This document shows, piece by piece, positions 1-6,166 of a stretch of 6,453 nucleotides of DNA. The notes beneath the pieces are model-generated. The model saw nothing but the letters and a program-made list of their open reading frames with translations. It was not told where the DNA came from and ran no database searches. A program made the position numbers and the translations under genes. Location of the stretch: assembly GCA_027295245.1 (NCBI GenBank), contig JAPULF010000563.1, positions 1 to 6,453 of the forward strand, given 5' to 3'. The stretch is from Planctomycetota bacterium. GTDB lineage: Bacteria; Planctomycetota; Phycisphaerae; UBA1845; UTPLA1. Every line of letters begins with the position of its first letter. Position 1 is the stretch's first letter.

Positions 1-1
1 C

Positions 2-364
2 GTCATCATACTCGGGATCGGCCTGCCGCCGTTGCTGTTTGCCTTTGCCGAATCTTCCATGAATTCGATCGCGCCGTCGCGGGCCACGGTAGCGTCTTTT
101 CTCGCAATCGAGCGGATGGAAGAGATTATCGCTCGCAGGTACAAATCCACTGCCGGCTACAGTGAGGTCACGTCGGCCAATTTCCCGGCAGAATCGCCCG
201 TTGCGGGGTTCTCCGCGTTCGATCGCACGGTGACCATCGCCGAGGTGGACGCCAACCTGAGTGCATCGGGTTCGCCGGTGGGCTATCGCTCGGTCACGGT
301 CACGGTGTCCTGGAACAGCGGCGCCGAGACCGTCGTCATTGAAAGGGTCTTCGCGGATTACTAG
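2..364 (+). CDS. PilV/GspI-like minor pseudopilin, 5' truncated
   Basis: The frame is open to the left edge, so the true start, leader peptide and prepilin cleavage site lie upstream. The 120 visible residues begin inside the hydrophobic N-terminal helix (VIILGIGLPPLLFAFAES), which matches the distal half of a type IV prepilin helix of the FTLIEVLVAIVILGIG type. Next comes ASFLAIERMEEIIARRY, resembling the helix after the membrane part in PilV/GspI proteins (A..LA...ME). The C-terminal part is a beta-rich head ending in an alternating strand, SVTVTVSW. In these families the protein is a minor subunit of the pilus or pseudopilus tip, extracted from the inner membrane during assembly. The stop is 4 nt before the next gene, another prepilin, so they are very probably co-transcribed. 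A Pro-Pro pair within the helix is unusual but would fall near the kink seen in many pilins. The class is fairly sure; PilV versus GspI cannot be decided here. Confidence 0.8.
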   Translation, partial: VIILGIGLPPLLFAFAESSMNSIAPSRATVASFLAIERMEEIIARRYKSTAGYSEVTSANFPAESPVAGFSAFDRTVTIAEVDANLSASGSPVGYRSVTVTVSWNSGAETVVIERVFADY

Positions 365-368
365 ACGA

Positions 369-938
369 ATGAAAACACGCTCACAATACCGTCGATCCGG
401 AGGAGGTCAGCGTCCGGCTTTCACGCTTGTCGAGATGGTGGTCGCCATCACTTCCAGCGTCGTCGTGAGCGGGGTGGCGGGGTCCCTGGTCTGGAATGCC
501 GCCAGGCAGCGGTCCGAGATCGGCGCGCGCGTGGAACTCGTTGACATTGCCGCGCGGTCGTGCGAGCAAGTGCTGCGTTTCATCCGCGAGGTCCCGCAGG
601 ACGCCGGCATGACGGGCTTGGCCCAAATCTCGACCGCCACCGCCACCGAGATTCGCTTCGGAAACGACGGATTTCGTCTCAGCACGAACGACCTCGAAAT
701 GACGATCGACAATGGCTCGAGTTGGCACCCACTCACTCGTGATGTGAGTGGACTCACCCTCGTGTACTTTGATGCCGACGGTGCATCGCTCTCATCGTTT
801 CCGCTCTCGCAAACGAATCGCGAGTCGGTACGGCTGGTTCGCGTCTTACTGGAGCTTTCGAGGGGACCGGAAGTGGCGAAGGTGCAGTCGTCGATCTACC
901 TGCGGAGTTTCATGAACGAGGTGGATAATGCCCCATAG
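369..938 (+). CDS. PilW/GspJ-like minor prepilin
   Basis: This is a 189-residue prepilin with a 17-residue basic leader ending in QRPA. The prepilin motif FTLVEM (residues 18-23) and a hydrophobic helix to about residue 45 follow. Glu22 is the conserved Glu5 of the mature protein. Cleavage would fall between Ala17 and Phe18; the -1 residue is Ala, not the usual Gly. After the helix the protein looks like a GspJ/PilW head: an amphipathic stretch (QRSEIGARVELVDIAARSCEQVLRFIREV), then beta-rich segments. By family it is a minor subunit of the tip complex. The ATG at 369 is chosen because it lies 5 nt after the previous stop and gives a leader of normal length. It has no clear Shine-Dalgarno sequence, so translational coupling is likely. 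The frame stays open upstream to about 261, but that would overlap gene 1 by over 100 nt. Its end overlaps the next gene by 11 nt. Confidence 0.82.
   Translation: MKTRSQYRRSGGGQRPAFTLVEMVVAITSSVVVSGVAGSLVWNAARQRSEIGARVELVDIAARSCEQVLRFIREVPQDAGMTGLAQISTATATEIRFGNDGFRLSTNDLEMTIDNGSSWHPLTRDVSGLTLVYFDADGASLSSFPLSQTNRESVRLVRVLLELSRGPEVAKVQSSIYLRSFMNEVDNAP
918..924 (+). promoter_or_regulatory. Ribosome binding site for the PilX/GspK-like gene
   Basis: GAGGTGG ends 3 nt before the ATG at 928 and lies inside the coding end of the upstream prepilin gene. Its AGGTG core is close to the Shine-Dalgarno consensus. It supports an 11-nt overlap start rather than a later one. Confidence 0.55.
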
Positions 939-1299
939 ACACCGTCGCCCGGCCGTCGCCGTCTTGAGTTTCGTGGTGGCCTTACTGGTTATCGGAACGA
1001 TCGTCCTGATGACGGTGCAACTGACGTCCGTGGGGGCCATCGGGTACCTGGGTCATTACGACAGCACCGGTGCGTTTTACGCCGCCGAAAGCGGCATCGA
1101 AATGGCCCTCAAGGAGCTCAGTGACGGTAATGATAACGATACTGACGGTACGATCGGGTCGATATCAGACAACGGAAACGCTGGGGACGACCCTTCCACC
1201 GCGACCGGGTCGTTCAGTGTCCAGTCGGCGGCCGGAACGTACAGCGCCACAGGGTCGCGTCGCGGTTACGAGAGGGTCATCGAGGTCGAAACACAATAG
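928..1299 (+). CDS. PilX/GspK-like minor pilin, short
   Basis: This small protein of 123 residues has a basic N-terminus (MPHRHRRPA), a hydrophobic helix at about residues 9-32, and the segment FYAAESGIEMALKEL (50-64). That segment is the hallmark of the PilX/GspK N-terminal region (AESGIE.A). There is no Glu at mature position 5 if cleavage follows Ala9 (mature start VAVLS), which fits GspK-type pseudopilins. Residues 66-76 form an acidic DGNDNDTDGTI loop containing a DxDxDGxI pattern like an EF-hand or other calcium loop; its DNA carries an 8-bp direct repeat (TGACGGTA at 1122 and 1143). The head domain is short and Gly/Ser/Thr/Asp-rich. GspK proteins are normally much larger (around 300 residues), so this is closer to a minimal PilX-like subunit. 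The start is supported by GAGGTGG just upstream. It overlaps the previous gene by 11 nt. Confidence 0.72.
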   Translation: MPHRHRRPAVAVLSFVVALLVIGTIVLMTVQLTSVGAIGYLGHYDSTGAFYAAESGIEMALKELSDGNDNDTDGTIGSISDNGNAGDDPSTATGSFSVQSAAGTYSATGSRRGYERVIEVETQ

Positions 1300-1330
1300 T
1301 CGCCGAAAGGCGCGTTTCGTCAACCTCTTG

Positions 1331-1350
1331 CGGACCTCTTCGCCGGTCCG
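1331..1350 (+). promoter_or_regulatory. Hairpin abutting the ribosome binding site of the PilM-PilN gene
   Basis: CGGACC (1331-1336) and GGTCCG (1345-1350) are perfect inverted repeats around an 8-nt loop, giving a GC-rich 6-bp stem. The 3' arm ends directly before GGAAAG (1351-1356), the only Shine-Dalgarno-like stretch for the ATG at 1363. A second small hairpin, CGCC-GAAA-GGCG (1301-1312), starts just after the stop codon of the upstream gene. No T-run follows the larger stem, so it does not look like an intrinsic terminator. It could modulate translation or mark an mRNA processing site between the two halves of the operon. Stems of this size also arise by chance, so the functional call is weak. 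No clear -35/-10 pair is visible in the 63-nt gap. Confidence 0.25.
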
Positions 1351-1362
1351 GGAAAGACAAGG

Positions 1363-3021
1363 ATGTCAAAAGGCCGGGGACTACTGGTGCTTCACGCAGG
1401 CGTTGAGGAACTGCGCCTGGTGAGGGCCCAGGTCGACCGGTTTACGGTCGAGCTTTCGGAGCCCGCGGTCTTTCCGGCGGCAAACCGCAACGAAGACTGC
1501 TTTGCACTAACCGACGAATCCGCACTCGACAACCTGGCGGCCTATATCTCTGAACGCCGATGGTTTGGGTACGACGTAATCTGTCTGGTCGGCGGCTCGC
1601 AGGTTGCCTGCCAATATCACGATCTGCCGCCGCTCAAAGGCATCGCGCGGCACCAAGCCGTCCAACTCAAGCTCGCCCAACAGCTCCACTTCGACCCTGC
1701 TGACGCCATCGTGACGGTCGACGCGACGGACGTGGAATGCCCCGTTGCAGAGAATCGACAACGGGTCGGAGTCGTTGCGTGTCACAACGATGTCGCCGAC
1801 GCGACCCTCAGTGCGGTCGAACGCGTCGGGCTCAACATCATCGCGATGACGGCGACGTCGTCGGCCCTGACCGCCCTGGCGCGCGATTCGAGCGAGAAGG
1901 ACGGGTTGCACGCGTTTCTCTGCCTTGACGAACACGCAAGTACGCTCGTGGTCATCGACGGTACGGTGCCCTGCGTCACGACCGAATTGCCGATCGGCAC
2001 TGCCGATCTCACAGCCGCCCTCATGCGCCCGATTGTCGCGGGCGACGACGTGATTGAACTCGATGAGATTCGTGCCGTGGCTTTGCGGGACGAGATCGGA
2101 ATTCCTTCGAAGGATCAGTTGATCGAATCCCTCAATGTCCGGGGCGATCGGATTCTCCCGCTGCTGGAGCCGGTGCTCCAGAAGCTGGCCGGGCAATTGA
2201 CGCAGTGGCTTACGTTCGCTTCCACGAGTTCCGACGGCAAGCAGGTCAAGTCGCTTCGGCTGGTCGGGCCGGGAGCCACGATATCCGGCCTTGCCGGCAC
2301 GGTGTCATCCCGGATATCCACCGAAACGTCGGCCTTCGATTGGGTCGGCGGCACGCGGATGTCCGGGGCGGACGAGGACGTGAGTCCGGCGTCATTCAGC
2401 GCCGCTGTCGGGGCGATCCGTCACTGGCGCGACCTCCCCGACTTACTGCCGGCGCGCATTCGTCGATACCGTCGAATCAGCCGGATTCGGCGTAGCATCT
2501 GCATCACAGGGCCGGTCCTTGCGGGCGCCATTATGTGCATCGCGATTCTCTTCAATCGGATCGACATGCAGATACGACCGCCGGTTCCGAGGCACGAACA
2601 GCAACTGCGAAACGTGCGCGACCTGCTCGGCGGGATTCGACAACAGTGGGACAAGAAGATCGCAGCCGACTCGGTCCACAGCCAATTGGCCGAGTTTTCG
2701 GACGCGGCGCCGCCGTGGATCGGCATTTTCAAGGAGTTGTCGCTTTTGCTCCCGAAGGAGTTCTTCGCCGAGCGATTCGACGCCCGGATGAAGGAAGGGC
2801 GGATGTTCATGACCATTGTCGGTGAGATACTCACCTCCGACGAATCTCCTCGTTCTGACGAGTTGGTCGAGCAACTGCTCAAGAGTCTGGACGACAGTCC
2901 CTTTTGCCACGGTGTCGAATTGAAGGCGTGGAATCGGAGCGAGCGCGGCAAGGCCGGGTCGGAAGGCACTCTGTCGTTCGAGTTTGCACTTGCGTATCCA
3001 GGGGCGGAGGCGAGTTTGTAA
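1363..3021 (+). CDS. PilM-PilN fusion (GspL-like architecture)
   Basis: One 552-residue protein joins two alignment-complex subunits. Residues 1 to about 350 resemble the actin-like cytoplasmic PilM domain. They include the mid-domain pattern ARHQAVQLKLAQQLHF, then RQRVGVVACHNDVADATLSAVERVGLNIIAM, the equivalent of the phosphate-2 region (CLDEHASTLVVIDG, 187-200), and LRLVGPGATISGL (298-310). Residues 360-371 (DLLPARIRRYRR) match the cytoplasmic N-terminus of PilN, the INLLP-type segment that PilM binds. One membrane helix follows (about 378-397), then a periplasmic PilN-like domain (about 398-552) with the typical W..IFKELSLLLP segment at 452 onward and a VEQLLKSLDDSPFCHGVEL region. Known GspL has the same order, cytoplasmic actin-like domain, helix, ferredoxin-like domain, but is usually about 400 residues. 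The predicted role is linking the motor to the periplasmic platform. The ATP-site motifs look degenerate. GGAAAG precedes the start by 6 nt. The next gene starts 2 nt after its stop. Confidence 0.82.
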   Translation: MSKGRGLLVLHAGVEELRLVRAQVDRFTVELSEPAVFPAANRNEDCFALTDESALDNLAAYISERRWFGYDVICLVGGSQVACQYHDLPPLKGIARHQAVQLKLAQQLHFDPADAIVTVDATDVECPVAENRQRVGVVACHNDVADATLSAVERVGLNIIAMTATSSALTALARDSSEKDGLHAFLCLDEHASTLVVIDGTVPCVTTELPIGTADLTAALMRPIVAGDDVIELDEIRAVALRDEIGIPSKDQLIESLNVRGDRILPLLEPVLQKLAGQLTQWLTFASTSSDGKQVKSLRLVGPGATISGLAGTVSSRISTETSAFDWVGGTRMSGADEDVSPASFSAAVGAIRHWRDLPDLLPARIRRYRRISRIRRSICITGPVLAGAIMCIAILFNRIDMQIRPPVPRHEQQLRNVRDLLGGIRQQWDKKIAADSVHSQLAEFSDAAPPWIGIFKELSLLLPKEFFAERFDARMKEGRMFMTIVGEILTSDESPRSDELVEQLLKSLDDSPFCHGVELKAWNRSERGKAGSEGTLSFEFALAYPGAEASL

Positions 3022-3023
3022 GT

Positions 3024-3617
3024 ATGTCGCGCGTATTTTCACAACTCAAGACCTGGGGGCCGCCGGTCGTTTCGATGTGTGCCGTCATCTGCGCGACCGG
3101 ATACGCATTCTCGAAGAAGTCTTCGGCGGCCGAGGGCATCCAGACGCTCGCCAGCCTCGGTACGTCGCTGACGGCGGTCGCGAACCAGGCGATGGAAGGC
3201 GTTTTGTCCCCTAAGGACGCCGCCTTGCTCGATGCCGAAAAGCAAGAACTGGAAAACCGGCTTCGGGACTCGCTCAAGTCGCCTCACGTGGTGGCGGCCA
3301 TCAGCGAGACGACCCGACGGGTCGGCGCCGATGTCCATGAGATCAAACCGGTCAAGGTGTCTGGGGCCTCGAAACCGCCGGCCGGCGCAAGGGCCTATCC
3401 ACAGTACGAAGTAACGCTGGACGGCTCCTATCGACAAATCGCCGAGTTCTTGGGGGCCTGCGCCCGGGAGCGTCTGCCCACACGGGCGGTCAGTTTCCTG
3501 ATTTCACGTTCGGATGCGCGGAAGGGGACGAATCACCCAGAGTTGCGTGCGAGAATCACCGTTGAGACGTTTCAGCCGCCCGAGGCCGCGGATCAATCTC
3601 CGAAGGGCGGTGCCTGA
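3024..3617 (+). CDS. pilO: PilO-like inner-membrane alignment protein
   Basis: This 197-residue bitopic protein has a short cytoplasmic N-terminus, one membrane helix (about residues 13-29, PPVVSMCAVICATGYAF), a helical and probably coiled-coil stretch (about 40-85, including DAEKQELENRLRDSL), and a C-terminal ferredoxin-like domain. The clearest signature is YEVTLDGSYRQIAEFL (128-143), then a run of residues ending in RARITVETF. This is the PilO pattern of a beta strand, G.Y..I..FL helix and two later strands. GspM has the same topology and is the alternative name. By family it pairs with PilN in the inner-membrane platform, which fits its place right after the PilM-PilN fusion. ATG 3024 is used because it lies 2 nt after the previous stop. 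The frame stays open upstream to 2904, but that would be coding overlap with no pilin-platform features. GGAGG at 3006-3010 is 13 nt away, so coupling probably helps initiation. Confidence 0.8.
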   Translation: MSRVFSQLKTWGPPVVSMCAVICATGYAFSKKSSAAEGIQTLASLGTSLTAVANQAMEGVLSPKDAALLDAEKQELENRLRDSLKSPHVVAAISETTRRVGADVHEIKPVKVSGASKPPAGARAYPQYEVTLDGSYRQIAEFLGACARERLPTRAVSFLISRSDARKGTNHPELRARITVETFQPPEAADQSPKGGA

Positions 3618-4156
3618 TGGACCCGCGAAAAAAGAAAGTCCTTTCGATCCTCGGCGTCGCCTCCGTCATTCTGATCTGGCGGGGCTATGCGATCGTCACC
3701 CAGGGGCTGCCCGGTCAAACGCAGGCCGAAACTGTCGTTTTGCCCGAGCCGAATTCCGAGCCGCGAATCGTCCAACCTTTCCAGGATCAAGAGGACATGA
3801 AGGCACTGTGGATCCTTCAGGCGAAGCTGACGGCCCGTCAATGGACCGATCACGATCCGTTCGAGGGGCTGGAAATCACGATTCCAAAGGGATCATTCGC
3901 TCGTCCCGAGCACGCCGAGCCGGAAGAGTACCCGGACCCGCCGAAGCTCGTGTTCCAAGGTGTCTCGGAAGTGAAGGGAAATCAGCGGGCGCTGGTCGAC
4001 GGCCGAATCGTGAAGGTTGGCGACACGTTCGAATCGGGCGTCGTAGTAAGTGAAATCACCCGGAACACCATCACGCTTACGAATGATCCGTGGCGCTACA
4101 AGTACATGCTTGGGATTGAAGGCGTAACCGTGTATGAGGGATCGGAGGAACCATGA
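3617..4156 (+). CDS. PilP/GspC-like inner-membrane protein
   Basis: This protein of 179 residues has a basic N-terminus (MDPRKKK) and one hydrophobic segment (about 8-27, with an Arg at 22). A Pro/Glu-rich linker follows, and a conserved-looking DHDPFEGLEI motif (78-87), of the DPF type common in these proteins. A compact C-terminal beta domain (about 109-175) includes ALVDGRIVKVGDTFESGVVVSEITRNTITL. This domain resembles the homology region of PilP/GspC, small periplasmic beta domains that bind the secretin N0 domain. The VDGRIVKVGD turn also resembles the C-terminal domain of GspB, so GspB is a real alternative. PilP is usually a lipoprotein, whereas this one has an uncleaved-looking anchor like GspC. 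Position supports the linker role: it begins on the last base of the PilO stop (TGATG) and overlaps the secretin start by 4 nt. AAGGGCGG upstream is a usable ribosome site. Confidence 0.7.
   Translation: MDPRKKKVLSILGVASVILIWRGYAIVTQGLPGQTQAETVVLPEPNSEPRIVQPFQDQEDMKALWILQAKLTARQWTDHDPFEGLEITIPKGSFARPEHAEPEEYPDPPKLVFQGVSEVKGNQRALVDGRIVKVGDTFESGVVVSEITRNTITLTNDPWRYKYMLGIEGVTVYEGSEEP
4144..4149 (+). promoter_or_regulatory. Strong ribosome binding site for the secretin gene
   Basis: GGAGGA ends 3 nt before the ATG at 4153, inside the last codons of the PilP-like gene, and is the best Shine-Dalgarno match in the window. It fixes the start at the ATGA overlap. Along with the ATGA coupling, it suggests the secretin is translated well relative to its neighbours. 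Confidence 0.65.
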
Positions 4157-6162
4157 TTTGGGCCAGAACTATCGCCGGCCTCGCATTGATTGTCGTGATC
4201 GGCTCGAGTACCGCCGCCGTCGCGCAGGTTGACGGACCCGACACCGGCGCATCCGGCAGGCGGATCTCGCTCCAACTCGACAAAAGTCCGATCGACAGGG
4301 CGTTTCGCATGATCGCCGACCACGGCGGACTGAACGTGGTCGTCGGGCCCGGGGTCGAAGGTAACGTGACCGTGGCGCTCGAAGACGTACCCGTTCTGAC
4401 GGCACTCAAGGCTGTGGCCGTTAACAACGGGTTTCGGTACACCGTGGACGATAATGTCATTACCATTTCCGCGCCGAACGACAAGGAAAACAGATTCGCT
4501 ACGCCGACCGTCAAGCGGGTTTTTCGGCTTATCTCCGCCGACGCTCAAAGCGTGAAAGACGTGCTGCAGCCCATGCTCACGCCGGGCATCGGTCACATCA
4601 TGGTTTTCGACGAGGACAGCGGCGAGATATACAAGAGGCAATCACTGGGGGATCTCAGCGGGACGTTTGACGAGGGGGGAACAACCACGACCGCGGGCTC
4701 GAGCAATCAAGGCCAGGTGGGGAGTCAACAATTGGCCCTCTCTTCGGGCGGCGATCGCAGCCGCTTCTCGCGAACGCTGGTCGTGATCGATGTCCCGCAG
4801 GTTGTCGCCGAAATCGAGACGATGATTAAAGAACTCGACAGGGCTCCGCCGCAGGTCCTCATCGAGGCCCGATTGGTCGAGATGACGACGAATCTGCAGC
4901 GCCAGCTCGGCATCGACTGGAACATCGAGATCTTCGCCAATGGACCCGTGCTGAATCACATGTGGCCCATCAGAAACCGGGCCGGGTTCGCGACCGGCAC
5001 GCAGGTTCAACGAAATTTCAGCGGATTTGCCCACAACGTCACCGGACTCGCGTTGGGTGCGATCGATTTTTCGCGCTTCAACGCCGTGCTTCGGGCCAAT
5101 CAGGACGACGACGCCATCCGCCTTCTGGCGAACCCGCGGATGCTGGTCATGAACAACCACCCGGCAAGCATTCTGGTCGGCGAGCGCTACCCGATATTCG
5201 AGGCCAACATCACGGACTTCGGCACCGTCACGGAAGCGTTCGACACCTACATCCCGATCGGAATCCAACTCGAGGTCAAACCCACGATCATGGCGGACGG
5301 TCGCATCAGCATGTTCGTCCATCCGACAATCAGCTCGCTTGGGGATGACGTTGTCGGAACCACCGGCCTTCGCGTGGCCCGCGTAAACACCCGCGAAGTG
5401 AGCACGCGAATTGTCATGCGTGACGGCGAGACGATTGTTCTTGGCGGTCTGATCAGCGATCGGAAGATCCACTCGATCTCCAAGGTCCCGGGGATCGGTG
5501 ACATTCCGATCCTCAACTGGTTTTTTCGCCAGGAAAACCCGGTTTCCGAGCGTGTGGATTTGCTCATCTTTCTGACGGCTCGCGCCGAAGGCGCCGCGAA
5601 GATGACCGAACGCGACCGCAAAATCTTTGATAAGTACCGGCCGCACTTCAAGCATGTAGAACGTATCCAGGACGTGCCCCTGCACTTCGAAATCCCGCCC
5701 GAATTCGAGCCGCCCAGGCCGATGTTCAGTGATCCGCCGGCTGAGCCGGTCTCGGACGACGGGACCGACGACATGCCCGTCATCATGCAGCCCCTGGATT
5801 CCAGCGAGTTGGTAAGGGCCGGCGGAGAGGTAGACGTCCCCGGCTCCGATCGGGTCGCGGTCGCCCCGGTCGCCGTCGCCGCTGAAACACCGCATGCCGC
5901 GGAATCGAAAGGGGACCACGTTTCCGGGCAAACCGGTTCGGCCGGCGAGGCGGAGGCTTCCGAAGACAGTAGGCATTTGAGTCATTCGCGTACCGAGGAC
6001 GAGATCAAGGCTATGTACGACGCATTCGTAGACGAGCAGGCCCGTTTGCAAGGCGAGATTGAAAGGCAGTTCGGCCGCCCGATCGATCCTGCCTCGGGTC
6101 CTATTGACGAGGCCGACGGCCGGCGAACCGCGCTATCCGACGAGTCGAAAGGGGATGGTTAG
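4153..6162 (+). CDS. pilQ: Outer-membrane secretin, PilQ/GspD family
   Basis: This 669-residue secretin has a signal peptide at 1-24 (cleavage likely after AVA, before Gln25). An N0/STN domain follows at about 38-105 (ISLQLDKSPIDRAFRMIADH; then VTVALEDVPVLTALKAV). One NolW-type N1 domain spans about 120-230; it is split by a Gly/Ser/Thr-rich insert at about 153-206 and ends RTLVVIDVPQVVAEIETMIKELD. The secretin barrel runs from about 233 to 477. Its signature VPGIGDIPILNWFFR (445-459) is unmistakable, and the last strand is VDLLIFLTAR. There is no AMIN domain and only one N1-type domain, against three in typical GspD. The 192 residues after the barrel are acidic and Pro/Ala-rich (VAVAPVAVAAE), with a likely helix at 614-640. 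By family it forms a multimeric channel for pilus or substrate passage, docking on PilP. It is named pilQ because of the preceding PilMN, PilO and PilP-like genes; gspD is an alternative. Confidence 0.9.
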   Translation: MIWARTIAGLALIVVIGSSTAAVAQVDGPDTGASGRRISLQLDKSPIDRAFRMIADHGGLNVVVGPGVEGNVTVALEDVPVLTALKAVAVNNGFRYTVDDNVITISAPNDKENRFATPTVKRVFRLISADAQSVKDVLQPMLTPGIGHIMVFDEDSGEIYKRQSLGDLSGTFDEGGTTTTAGSSNQGQVGSQQLALSSGGDRSRFSRTLVVIDVPQVVAEIETMIKELDRAPPQVLIEARLVEMTTNLQRQLGIDWNIEIFANGPVLNHMWPIRNRAGFATGTQVQRNFSGFAHNVTGLALGAIDFSRFNAVLRANQDDDAIRLLANPRMLVMNNHPASILVGERYPIFEANITDFGTVTEAFDTYIPIGIQLEVKPTIMADGRISMFVHPTISSLGDDVVGTTGLRVARVNTREVSTRIVMRDGETIVLGGLISDRKIHSISKVPGIGDIPILNWFFRQENPVSERVDLLIFLTARAEGAAKMTERDRKIFDKYRPHFKHVERIQDVPLHFEIPPEFEPPRPMFSDPPAEPVSDDGTDDMPVIMQPLDSSELVRAGGEVDVPGSDRVAVAPVAVAAETPHAAESKGDHVSGQTGSAGEAEASEDSRHLSHSRTEDEIKAMYDAFVDEQARLQGEIERQFGRPIDPASGPIDEADGRRTALSDESKGDG

Positions 6163-6166
6163 GCCC

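Noticed and set aside
261..368. Upstream extension of the PilW/GspJ-like gene.
   Set aside because: It would overlap the first gene by over 100 nt and place the prepilin motif more than 50 residues in; the ATG at 369 gives a normal leader.
1300..1330. Possible intrinsic terminator after the PilX/GspK-like gene.
   Set aside because: The stem is only 4 bp and the following GTTTCGT is not a real T-run; the downstream genes belong to the same machine, so termination here is not supported.
2164..2181. Hairpin CTGGAGC-CGGT-GCTCCAG inside the PilM region.
   Set aside because: It encodes an ordinary LEPVLQ stretch, is far from any gene end and has no T-run; a stem of this size inside GC-rich coding DNA is easily explained by codon choice.
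1507..2196. Minus-strand open frame of about 230 codons antisense to the PilM part of the fusion.
   Set aside because: Its translation is Arg/Asp/His-rich with no recognisable motif, and the plus frame shows a coherent PilM-like sequence.
2280..2318. 9-bp inverted repeat GATATCCGG / CCGGATATC with a 21-nt spacer.
   Set aside because: About one such pair is expected by chance in a window this size, and it lies within coding sequence with no regulatory context.
2904..3023. Upstream extension of the PilO-like gene.
   Set aside because: It lies within the PilN-like coding sequence, and the extra residues are Arg-rich and unlike PilO; ATG 3024 fits the operon spacing.
2443..3042. Minus-strand open frame antisense to the PilN part.
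   Set aside because: No recognisable domain; it is opposite well-supported PilN-like coding sequence and looks like a shadow.
4642..6051. Minus-strand open frame of about 470 codons antisense to the secretin.
   Set aside because: The plus strand carries an unmistakable secretin here. The antisense translation is rich in Arg, Asp and His with no domain pattern, typical of a shadow frame in GC-rich coding DNA.
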